DNA from: Pipra filicauda | Taxonomy: Eukaryota > Chordata > Aves > Passeriformes > Pipridae | NCBI RefSeq assembly: GCF_003945595.2 | Contig: NW_024104421.1 | Location: 5,394,001-5,458,000, forward strand | Reading direction: 5' to 3' | Length of the DNA stretch: 64,000 nucleotides | Shown here: piece after piece, positions 21,881 to 33,100 of the stretch | Position numbering within the stretch: position 1 is the first letter of the stretch | Layout of the letters: each line of letters opens with the position of its first letter | Translations under genes and position numbers: made by a program | Notes under the pieces: model-generated | The model's input: only the letters and a program-made list of their open reading frames with translations | Told to the model about the DNA's origin: nothing | The model's database searches: none

Positions 21881-23812
21881 AGTCAACTCCAAGTGGAGAC
21901 CGTACTTACTTGTATCATATAAAAGTTGCTCAAAATGAAGACAGTGAACTGTTTTTGCTCCAAATTGAACACTTTCAATTAATTTTTAATTGTTGTCTTT
22001 ATAGAGAAATTATTTAATGACACCTATGCTAAGTTTTTACTACTTTTTGCTTTGCGGTAATTTCCACTTGTGTAATCTTTTGCAGATGGAAGGCTTCAGA
22101 GTTGTTAATCACTGCTGTTGTATGCACTGTGACAGATGGAAGTATCTATTTTATAGCACAGTAGAGATGTCAACTGCATTGCTATGTATGTGTGTCCACA
22201 TACATTTCCCCAAATCAGTTACAAGGGCACCTTCTCCTTCCTCCCCCCTGGACCAAGCCCCTGGACCATCTACTGTAAATTTGCTCTGGCAGAACTAAAA
22301 AATAAAAATGGTTTTCAAAACTGTAATGGGATAATAAGTGTTTCTTTCAGAAAGAATGCAGCTGTCCAGGGAGAAGGGGTCCCCACAACTTCTTCAAATT
22401 TTGGAATGTATGACAGTATGAAAGAAAGTCTGTGAAACTGGAATATTTATACCAGAGATTAGAGTTGTTTTGAGGAAATGTTATTGTGTGCTGTAAGTAG
22501 CTTTTCTTCTTTCCACAGTTTTAATTTGTTTTTTGAAATGTTAAGCCTTTGTATGTTTACTTTTTCACAAAAAAAATTCAATTTGGTAATGTTTGAGTGC
22601 CAAGAAATGAACACGGTTTATAATCTTTAATGCAGAACTTTGAGAGTCCATTCTACCTGTATTTCTACACCCTCATGTAGTTCTACATTCTTACTTCTTG
22701 AAGAGTTGCATAACTAGTAGTTTAGACAGGATGCTCATGGCTGTTGATAGGTTTGAAAGAAACTGTTTTCTGGAATTAAACTAAAATACTTTAAATGCCA
22801 CTGTTACTGCCAGCCATGGGGAAAAGCCTAATGAGATCAGCAACTGAAAAATTAGTCTGATGTTTTACAACTGTCTTCAAGTCCACCTTATTTAATACAA
22901 ACTAGAAATAATTGTGTCATCAATACACAAATTTTAGCCACCTTATAAATTAAATGTGCTTGCCAGTGAAAAACACAATCATGGAGGGGAAAAACCACTG
23001 TAGCCAAGTTCAGATTAGTAAATGTCTGACATTAGTACCTGAGCTTTGTGTGGTACTACTATAACTAAAGCACAGTATCACTGTGTGAACAGAGTTTGTC
23101 AGTGTTTAGTAGTCAGGTTAAAATTTCACTTGGTGGAATAGATGGGCAAGGGGCAGGGTCTGTGTGCTTCAAACCTCATTCTGAAATAAAGAGAGCAGAC
23201 CTTGCCTTTACTCAATGCTTTGTGGAGGACTGACTCTGACAGATGCCAGATTGTATACAGTAGACTCAGGTCCCTGCTTTGTGGGCTACAGCAGGACAAA
23301 CAACTTGCCCGTCTGTTGTGCCCCTGCCCTGTTGGTAACTTGAATGGAATTATCTTGAGTAGGTTTTCTTCCTGCAGTTTTATCCTTCAGCTGTGAGGGT
23401 GATGGGTAGCTGGTGTTTTCAGGAGTTACTGAAGATCTCCAGTGTCAGCTTTTTGTTGCAAGTCAAACTCTGTGCTTTGAGGTGAGAGCCAGATGATTGA
23501 TTCTTCAAAGTGTAAAACCGTTGAATATAGTTTTGTGCTCATTGACACTGTTTAAATTAGTGAATGTGCTTTCATTCTCCAGTAGCTCCCTTTGAGTTTG
23601 CTTCCTGCACGCCCTCTCAGCCTTTGCCTCTTCATTGCTAGGTGCCACAATAAGGTTGAATTAAAGTCCTCCAGATTTTGCTGACCCTAAATGCTGTATA
23701 GATACTTTTGGTTTGTGATTTTTTAAAATATCTATCTTAAATAATTACTTTTCATTTTGCACTTTAAAAGCACACCTTTGTAGCCATGTTAAATGCTTTA
23801 ACATTAGTTACT

Positions 23813-23834
23813 ACTTGTTCATATTTGAACAAGT
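23813..23834. other. Perfect 9-bp stem palindrome in copy 2
   Basis: ACTTGTTCA, a 4-base loop TATT, then TGAACAAGT: a perfect inverted repeat. The counterpart in copy 3 (26925-26946) is also perfect, although the ninth base pair differs. Confidence 0.8.
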
Positions 23835-26397
23835 TCTGTTTCTGATTACCTGAGCATACCTGTTTTGGGGTATAGGATAAATAAGACCAGACTAAGAAAC
23901 GATACTTGATTTTTCTGGTCATCCTTGATCCTTGGCCCAAGTGTTCAAATGGTTGTGATAACCTTCTACAGTCATGGCAAGTAGTGGTTGTATCCAGCTG
24001 TTTCTTTGGAAAGAGTCAGGGAAGGGTTTGGTTTGCTAGGAATTGGTCAAAAGGAAGCACAGATGAAATTTCTTAAGAATTTATGGGTGTTACTAAAAAC
24101 CTTGTCTGCAAAGAAGCGACTTCCCCTTTTTTACTTTGTATTTGTAAAAATGAATAAAATCCTTTTACTAACTTATTAAAAGTGAGTATATGTGTGCATC
24201 TGCACCATTTGGTAATCAGGGAAAAAAGGCAGGAAAGAGATCAGACATAAAACATTACTTATTCTATTCTTGGGATTTTATTTCCTGCAACCAGAAAGAA
24301 ACTGTCAGATCTGCTCTGTTGTTTTTCTCTGGAGGCAAACATGGCTGTGTACTGATGTAGTTTGTTCCCAAGTGTATGTTTTCAATTTGCTCTAATGCTT
24401 CTGTTGTTTAAGAAACAAGGCAGGTATATTAGGTGGATGAACTTTACTTTCCCTTCTCTTCACCTTTTTCCTCCACATGGTTTCTCTCAAGGTAAAGCGA
24501 CAGAAACTGGTCCTGAGAGCGAAGACAATGTATAGGCTGCTTTTTTAAAGTTAGAAGTGACTCAGCTACTTTTTATTTTTCTTTATGAAACAGAGATTAG
24601 GATAGAGATGTCTCATTATCAAGTTGATCAAGGAAAAAGAAACATAAACAAAAAAACCCCACCTAAAAATATAACAAACTCCCCACCCAACTATAGAATA
24701 GCTGGATTCTTGAGACTTGTTGCAGTTTACTAGAAGTTCCCCATTCCTCTCATAGCCTGGGTGGTTTTAAACCAGCTGAACAACTATGACTTTGATGACA
24801 AAAGAGATGGTGCTGAGTTACCACATTCAGGAAGCTCAGGTTAAGGCCTCTCCCCTTGTGGCTGCTGTGACTGCAGACTATATTGTCTAGGAAATATATG
24901 GACCAGGAAATGATTCTCTCTGGCCTAATCCTTGAAAGCAACACTGCACTCAAAACCCAAAGCACTATATCAGACTGAGGGTCCCTTACTAAAGAAGCTC
25001 TGCGCCAGCCAACTACATTACTGTGTTCTAAAAGTCACTAAGCAGTTGGACATAATCCAAATCTGGGCTTGCACTGCAACTCATGCACCTGTACTGCCTG
25101 AGCAACCCAATCTCAAACCTCACCAGGGGAAGGGAATCTGTCAAGGCATTGTATTCCATGCTTATTTGATTCCACGTGTGTAAGGAGCTGTAGTGGCTAG
25201 TAAGAAAAAGGAGGGAAGGTGTGTTGGAGCAGTAAAGCAGTTCTACTTTTAAATGTAGATGTTGCAATTCTACCAGCTCATGGAGTTCATTCTGTCTTTC
25301 ATGCCATCTTTACAAGAAAATGAGGAAGAAATGATCCCAAATGCTGACTAGGCCATAAGCAGTAGAATCACTTTCTGCTCTCCCATTCAGAAGTGCAACT
25401 TTTGTATGTTGTACTGTCTGAAGGGTCTTTTTTATATGCAAAAGCACTACAGCTTCCTTCATGTGTTTCCTGGTCCAGAGACCCTTGTGGTGCTGTTCAC
25501 TCACAAGTCTTGGGCACCTAAAATTAAAAAAACCTTTCTTGTACATGCTCCAAATCTCGTGGTATAATATACTATCTTGCAACTGACTGTAGAGCCCAAT
25601 TAGTGCCAGGATATACTTTTATCAAAGATGGCAGATAGCAGGGATGTATCCAGTGAATTCACAGGACCAAGAAGCGGAATGAGCGTCACTTACCTGGTAA
25701 GTCATACTATGCCCACAGAAGGCTTAAAAGGGATTCATGAAGTTGATTTAAGCTTTGAAAGGCTCTATACTTCCACATTTCAAAAAGTGATTTTGCTGTG
25801 CATTCCCACATGAAGGCTGGAAAGCTTTGGTGCAATGTGCCCCCATACATAACCAAGAAGCTCATTAGTGCTTAATCATTCTTTTCCTTTATTGTGAATT
25901 TCCTGCAGGGTCCTTCAGAGCAAACCTGTTGTGTACAAACACGTTGATTGCAGGTTGGTTGTCCTTGCCCACTGGCACAGGTTTCTCTGGTAGGTGAGCA
26001 CACATTGGCTGTAAGAAGTCCTGGGTTGGAGGATGATTTTGCTTGTCTTGCTGTGGGTTCTCCTGTGGAGTAACCAGCCACTGTTCTCCTCCAACACATG
26101 GTTGTTAAAGGAGGGGAAGCCTCCTTTGAGATCCAAAGATCTCCATCTTTGGACTTTGAAATGAATCTTTTCATTGTCTTCTTGTGCAGCTCCTCTTAGG
26201 AATGGTGCTTTGAATAAGGCAGAATATCTACAACCTCTTCACTGGTATACCTCAGCTGCTTTATTTGAACTCTGTTGGTGCATTTTGAAAATCGATGGTA
26301 TTGGGCAGTTTGTGAGCTGCGTAGTAACACACAGGACAGAAACATTTTCAAGGAGCAGAGCTGAAATGACCTGTTGTTTTAGGGAGATTCTCTGTTG

Positions 26398-26557
26398 TCA
26401 CAGCTGCAGCCATTCTATAATGTAGTAATTTTTCTTTCCAACCCTAAGTAATGATACTCCATTCTTGAGAATATGCTGTCTGAGAATAAGAACAGTCTCA
26501 GGATTAGTTACATGATTCCCATTTAATGAAACTCCTCCATCTGTAATTTTCTGGTAC
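26398..26557 (-). pseudogene. Orphan duplicate of YARS2 exon 5
   Basis: A 160-base copy of the last YARS2 coding exon, of equal length, with the acceptor, the frame and the stop codon all intact. Its translation differs from the true exon at only four residues (SLNGNH for SINGNR, and YYIIEW for YYVIKW). It lies upstream of YARS2 exon 1 on the minus strand, so it cannot serve as a normal terminal exon. No other YARS2 exon was copied. Confidence 0.85.
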
Positions 26558-26612
26558 CTTAAAAAAAACAAACCAAAACAACTGGTAATTGCAAGAGGAA
26601 GCTATTTATTCA

Positions 26613-27935
26613 TCCTTCAAAGTGTAAGACCACTTGAATATTGTTTTGCACTAAGTGTCACTGAACTAGTGACTGTGCTTTCATGCTCCAATAGCTCCCT
26701 TTGAGTTTACCTCCTGCACGCCTTCTCACCCTTTGCCTCTTCATTGCTAGCAGCCACAATAAGGTTTAATTCAAGTCCTCTAGGTTTTGCTGACCCCCAA
26801 TGCTGTACAGATGCTTCTAGTTTGTGCTTTTTTTTTTTTTTAAATATCTGCTCCAGATTGCTTTTCTTCTTCATTTCCAAATCACACCTTTCTAGCCATG
26901 TTAAATGCTTTAACGTTAATTACTACTTGTTCGCATTCGAACAAGTTCTGTTTCTGATTACCTGAGCATACCTGTTTTAGGGTAAATGAGAAACAAGATC
27001 AGGCTAAGAAGGAATACTCAATTTTTCCAGTGTTTACCTTAGTTCCCCTTTTTGTTTTCTACTTGTAAAAAGAAAAAAACCCCTTTTACTAATGTATTAG
27101 AAGTGCATCCTAATGCCTAAAAGAACCCCCAAAAAGTTGAAATTTGTGGATATATGTGTTTCTGCACCATTTAGAGATTACTGAAAAAAAGGCAGGAAAC
27201 AGATCAGATATGAAACATTACTTACTCTATTCCTGGGAGTTTATTTCCTGCAGCCAGAAAGAAACTGTCAGATCTGCTCTGTTGTTTTTCTCTGGAGGCA
27301 AACATGGCTGTGTACTGGTGTTTCCAAGTGTATATTTTCAATTTACTCTAATGCTTCTGTCATTTAAGGAAGAAGGCAAGTATATTAGGTGGACAAACTT
27401 CACTTCCCCTTCTCTTCACCTTTTTCCTCCATATGGTTTCTCTTAAGGCAAAGTTAACAAGCAACAGAAACTGGTCCGGAGAGCTAAGAGGATATGTAAA
27501 GCTTTTTTTTTTTTTAAGGTAGAAATGATTCCACTATTTTTTATTTTTCTTTATGAAACAGAGGTTAGGATAGAGTTGTCTCATTATCAGGCATATAAGT
27601 GGGATCTGGAAGCTGAAATTAATATGAATAGCTTGATGTGCTCAGCTACTGAAAGTATTACCCTATTTCAGTTTGATAGTCTAAAGACACCATGATGTAG
27701 AAGCAGTAAGCCTCTATAGTTAATTACCATTGTAATCTTGAATGACACTGTAAATAAAGCCAATATCAAGTTGATCAAGAAAAAAGAAACAAAAGCAACA
27801 AAAAAACCCCCACCTAAAAGTAACAAAAACTCCCCACCCAACTACAGAATAGCTGGATTTTGAGACTTGTTACCATTTCTTCTCATAGGTGGGGTGGTTG
27901 TAAACCAGCTGAACTACCCTGACGTATTCTGTCAA
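26613..27935. repeat. Duplicated block, partial copy 3
   Basis: Immediately after copy 2 the sequence returns to the ttcaaagtgtaa motif and then follows 23495-24785 (for example gcacgccttctcacc, gttaaatgctttaac, ctggaggcaaacatgg, tcaagttgatcaag, actccccacccaacta). About 180 bases near 27590-27770 have no counterpart in copy 2. It is more diverged than the copy 1/copy 2 pair. Confidence 0.85.
26925..26946. other. Perfect 9-bp stem palindrome in copy 3
   Basis: ACTTGTTCG, loop CATT, CGAACAAGT. Compared with the copy-2 palindrome, both members of the innermost pair have changed (A-T versus G-C) and pairing is kept. Confidence 0.8.
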
Positions 27936-28014
27936 CTGTGGTTCTTGAACTGCTGACCCAGGCCAATGCAGAGCCACCCCACTTCCAGGTTTAAATACAT
28001 GCACTGGAAATCCA

Positions 28015-28125
28015 GCCCTCAGTTTTGAGTAGGGCGCCTGGCAGAAAGGATATACCTGATGCTTAAATTAGTAACATTGCAGCTTTAGAACTTAAAAACT
28101 CCAGAATTTGTTAATTTCAAAAGCA
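28015..28125. repeat. Second copy of the 21010-21140 segment
   Basis: Same ordered motifs as 21010-21140 (ccctcag, gtagggcgcctggcag, gatgcttaaattagtaac, gctttagaactt). It marks the right end of the duplicated region, just before the CDADC1-like genes. Confidence 0.75.
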
Positions 28126-28990
28126 GAGCCTTTAAAAAAACGCTATCTTGGCCTGATTTAATAGGAAAGTGGATCCAGTGTCTTCATATGTACTTTCCTT
28201 TCCCATGAGCTTCCTCATTCTTCCCAGTTGCATTGTTCAGAATTACATCCCCTCTGCTGGCGTGGCTGCAGAGAGAGAAGGCTTGCACCTGTCACCTGTT
28301 GCCCGGAGGAACTACCAGTCCAAGAAAAACAACACTTAAAGAGTTGTTTTTCTATCAAATTTCAGAACTGTCTACTTTTTCTGTTGACTGACTTTCTGCT
28401 TCAGTTTAACAGAACGACGAGTCTGCTTCCACGTAGTGACAGTATTAAAAGATAATGAAAAAAATTTAGAAATTCCGTCTGCTTGGTACGTTTTGATGCC
28501 TCCCTGAAGCACTGTAGTAAAAGGAAGTCTGTAGTAGTTAAAAAAGGAAAAAGGTGTGAACAGCGGGATTGAATATGGAAAATAGTATTAAGTAATTTAG
28601 AGAAATTATGTTGGTTTTATAGCAAACCCTTCCAATATTGGACAGTGCTGCTTTGTATATGTTTGACATAGGTAAGTATTGGCAGACTGTATTTCATAGG
28701 GGAATATACATCATAAAATAGGTGTTTAGATTGTCTAGTTGTTCACCTGGCCTGAAGATGTTTTATTAGAGATTTGAGGAGTGCTAAACAGCGATACCAA
28801 TACAAATCTATCTTTTAATTTATTACTTTAGGTTAAGGGGGAAGCATTTATCCGTGCATATTGGTCGCAGGTCATTGGCAGTTGTCCTGGCCACCTTCTC
28901 TAATTCATCACACTGATCTTCACATAGCATACAAATATTGACAGGGTGGGTTCAAGGTAGTATTGAAAGCAAAACAAAACATACATAACT
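28126..28990. other. Unassigned sequence before the CDADC1-like genes
   Basis: AT-rich sequence with short open frames only (for example 28228-28455). Nothing recognised. It could hold the promoter or 5' UTR exons of the first CDADC1-like gene. Confidence 0.5.
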
Positions 28991-29054
28991 ATGACTCACA
29001 GAAGAGAAGGAAGACATAAAAGCGTTCATTTTATCCCTTTGAAAGCTGTTATCG
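28991..29054 (+). CDS. Speculative first coding exon of CDADC1-like gene A
   Basis: An ATG opens a frame MTHRREGRHKSVHF that reaches a GGTGAAG donor in phase 1, which is the phase needed by the exon starting at 30128. There is no sequence similarity to anchor it; phase compatibility alone is weak evidence. Confidence 0.2.
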
Positions 29055-30127
29055 GTGAAGACAGGTAACAGACCTGTCGTTGAAGAGTGGTAACAGACCT
29101 GCAGGTAAGTGAAGTACAGAATTGTTCTGTTGTATCACACTGAGGGTAAACATACTGGAAGAACCACCAGGATTTGGTGGAAAATAATGAAAGAAGAAAA
29201 ACAAGGTGAATCCTGAAGTGATGAGTTAACTGTCAATGGTAAATACTAATGCTTGTGCTAATGGTGTTTTGCAAGAACAGGTGCTGTGAAGTACTTTGTC
29301 ATTGGACTGGTAAGATGCATAATAATGGGGAAGGCACAAATTAGTTTTGTTTCTTCTGAAGATTTGTTGTTCTGGCAAAAAGAAAGGGGAATGGCAATGC
29401 AAGATACCAGATTTTCCTCTATATTTTGTGTGCGCTTATGTGAGATGAAGAGTGCTTATTATTTTTAAAACATGAATAAACTCATGTGACGTTTATATAT
29501 AAATGTATATACACACACATATATTCTCTTTATTACAGCGCTATACTTCACATATAAGTTTTTTCATTGGAAGAGGACACCTGGAGTTGAGGACATGGCA
29601 ACTGGTTTGTGTTTCTTTGCTCTGGTTAATCATCTCAATAGAGTCAACTGAAACAGGCACATCTCTTCAGCTTTAGGAAATAATACAAAACCGGGATATA
29701 ACAACTTTATCTCAAGTTGAGTTATTTCTTTGCAGATGGAATGAGCAGCAGGAGTTTAACCACAGCCTAGAGCTTTTCTTTCAGTGTTGATTTCTGTGGG
29801 GTTTCTTATATTTGTTGTTTGGATGATGGTATTACTTTTTGCCTGTTAACTAGCACAGTGTTCTTTGGCAATATGTGGTGCACTCATTAGATAACACCAC
29901 AAACTTTTCTCTGTCTCACTTGCATTTTCTGACAGTTAATCTTTATGTGCAGTACATTAAAAAAATAAATTACATATTTCTATGTTTTCCTTAAACCAAA
30001 TACTCTTCCTTCATTCCCCATATTACCAAAAGTGCAGTAATCTGCAGCATCTTTTCTGTTGCAAGAACCTATTTGAATTTGCCTACTAATTATGGTCTTA
30101 TTTGTATCTGTTCAGTCAGTCCTTCAG

Positions 30128-33100
30128 TCAATCGTTCAGGCATACGCTTAGAAAAGAAGGATTTGTATATGTTTCTAGCTCGTCTTATGGAGGAGTCTCC
30201 AGAGTGTCATGCCCCATCTGATGAGGTATGTAACAGGCTATCGTTGCTAGAAAATATTTATGCTGGTTATTTTACTGAGAGTTATCCTTTAAAATATCTA
30301 ATGATATCCATCAAGCAAAGCTTCTGTAACATAAACGTCTTGCCACTTTTGTGCTGCAGTGAGACTTATGTGTTAGGTGGTCCATTCCAGTCCTGTGTTT
30401 TAAAAAGTTACTGGTACTGACCGATGCTGTTAAGTTTTTCACTGTAATCTGATGAAATTATATAAAGATACTAGATTCCTAAGTATCAATTAATACCAAT
30501 TTTTTCATTTCCAATCACTATGTGATATCACTGGGGCATACCAAGATGAGGGTTCAATTGTTAATGAACCCTCTAATGAAATGGAAGGAGATTGCCATGG
30601 AAAAGTGGCACGAGGTTGTATTTACTTTGCCTGCTTCAAAGATGAGGATACAATGATGTGCAGTTGTGTACATGTAGGGTTATAGCAATGATTAGTTTGT
30701 ATTTACTTGTGATTTAAAATAGTAAATGGTTCTGTGAGCCAGTCCTCCCTCTGTCCTTTGTGTGAGTGCTGAACCAGTTTCAGTTTCTGATCCCGATAAT
30801 CCTGGAGATGCACATAGTTTCAGTTATTTAGCCAGAGCTGTCACTGTCCATTAGGAATGGCACAAAGCCAGTGAAGAACCCTGGTAAAAGAATATTCATG
30901 TGTTCAAATCAACAGCCTAGCTAGGATGGTAGTAGACAGCATGGAGAGTGTGAATGTACTCCTTGGAGCACAGAAACAGTTCCTTGGAGCTGTTATTATC
31001 TTAGGGAGTACAATTCTTCATATGAATGTCTCTGAAGCACAGTAGTGTCCTGACTCTTGTGGTTAGCAGATATTTCTATATTGTATTTGCTTTTTTTGTT
31101 TCTGCTTCCAAAGCAGGATCTTGCTCTGCTTGGTTTTGGTTTCATCTTGTTGCTGTGCAACCTTTTCTGTATTCTTGTTTGCTCTCCTTTCCTGCTGTAT
31201 AATGTAACTATTCTTCCTCTGATTTTCTTTCTGCAGTTTTGTATCTATCCATTTTTTTTGCCTTCTGTGTGCCTTTCTAGTAAAGTTGCCTGTATTTTTT
31301 TCAGTAATTTAGTCTTTCTAATTTTATCTGTACGTGCTACACTATTCCTTTATGCTCATTCTTCATATTGCCTGTACTTCCTTTCTTTTTATCTGATTCT
31401 GGTTTCGACAAAGACCTGTTGCTTCAACCAAAGAGGTCTCACTGACTTTTCCTTTACATTAGGATATCTCATTCTTGTTTCTCTTCTACTAGGTCAGACT
31501 CTCTTAGTCCTAGGATTGTTTTACCAAGAAACTTCCTAATAGTTCCTTAAATTTGCTGATGTATGTGTTTCTGAAATAATTAGCATAATTCTGTTCTTAC
31601 AAAATCCTTTTCTGTGTATCACATCAACATAATTTTTATTGAAATGGTTTTCAATTTTCAGATTTAAGGTAATTTCTTCTGTGTTAGAATCAGATGTAAA
31701 ATACCTCTTTTCTCGTTCGTTACTGTAATGAAAATAGGCTCTGGAATATTTCCAGAGCTGTAGGTGTATCATCAACATATTACTTTTCTAGCTGCTGTCT
31801 CCAGTAGTTAGTCTACCATTATCAAAAGATCCTTGAATGATTGCTTAAAGTATTAAAAAAAACCCTTTTCCCTTTGGTCAGACGGTCAGTAGAAGGTCTC
31901 TGTTGAGATCATTGATACTGCTTTATTCACTCTTGCTTTGCTTAATGCTATGATTTCTTTGGGAAATTTATGGAAATACATGTTTGCAGTCTCATTGAGA
32001 GGCATCAACGAATCCCAAAGCTACTGTTCTTTTCTGAAGAAAGGTGGACTAATCTGCAGGTTTTCATTTCACATCTAAATTACTCGGAGGTTCTGGTACC
32101 ACGTCGTGCCTCTGCCAGCTTTGTAGGGAGGATGCATCTAGTGGCAGTATAATTTATTTTTTGCACTGTTGTAGCAACAGTGGACATTAGTGTGCAAAAA
32201 ATTTAAATAACCTGAACAATTATTTATCAACTTTAATAGCCCTGTCTTTTTTTCCCTACCACACCTAGTGTGGTATTTATAAAGAATGCAACTCTATGTA
32301 TGTGCGTGTGGTGTGAATATAAATGGTTTTGGAGAAATTTGGCTAAAGCCCCCAATTACTCTGAGTGTGTTTTAGAAATCTATAATTTGATCTTTCTGAT
32401 TGATTGCAGTTCTGGTTCTATGTGTCTCTTAATTGGAGCAGCACTGGATTTTTTGAGAACTAAGGCACAGAAAAAAAATCAATTCATACCACATTTGCAT
32501 TAACTTTTCATAAAGAGAGCTTGTGATCTAAAGATTGTGGGACTAAAGTGCAGTTATATGTAATACAATGTGGCAAAACTATAGTGTATTTTTGAATCTG
32601 TATAAAGCATGCATACTTGTAAAATCCAATTTGCTGAGGAAAAATAAGCTTCTTTTTTTTTTCCTCTTCAGTTCAATAAGACTGGGATTGTAATATGTGA
32701 GTCTGACAAAGTACACAAAATAGTAGCCCTGAGTTTCTCCAAATCTGGGTTGCATGCTGTACAACAAATCATTCGATGTCTTCCCTTTTCTTTGCGTGGC
32801 TCCACTGTGTACATGTCCAGGAAACCATGCACAGCTTGCACCACATTCCTCATTCAAGGTATATAATACATTTTTAATAAATCTGTTTTAACTGCAGTTC
32901 TACCTGAATAACAAGTTCATAAATGACCCCTCTAAACATCATGTCTAGAAGAATGTTATAGGCTCAGTCCAATAATCCCTTCTTAGTCATGAAATCATTT
33001 TTTTTTAAAGGTAAATAGCCTCTCACAAGGGTGAATTCTTGCTTGACAAAGGATTGGCAAACCGTGGGAGATCATTTATGAAAGTGAAAAAGCAGTTGTT

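Larger units (their letters stand above)
22119..26612. repeat. Duplicated block, copy 2, upstream of YARS2
   Basis: Direct-orientation copy of 10980-15790. It starts in DNM1L 3' UTR-derived sequence and ends a few tens of bases beyond the copied splice acceptor of YARS2 exon 5. It lacks the 11.53-12.55 kb portion of copy 1, and carries about 0.7 kb (roughly 24.85-25.55 kb) that copy 1 does not have. The best-preserved part is 25.6-26.6 kb, almost identical to 14.8-15.8 kb. Confidence 0.9.

Noticed and set aside
31057..31539. 160-codon hydrophobic frame
   Set aside because: Falls in an intron of CDADC1-like gene A; the Leu/Phe/Ser richness follows from a T-rich tract, with no homologous segment in gene B.
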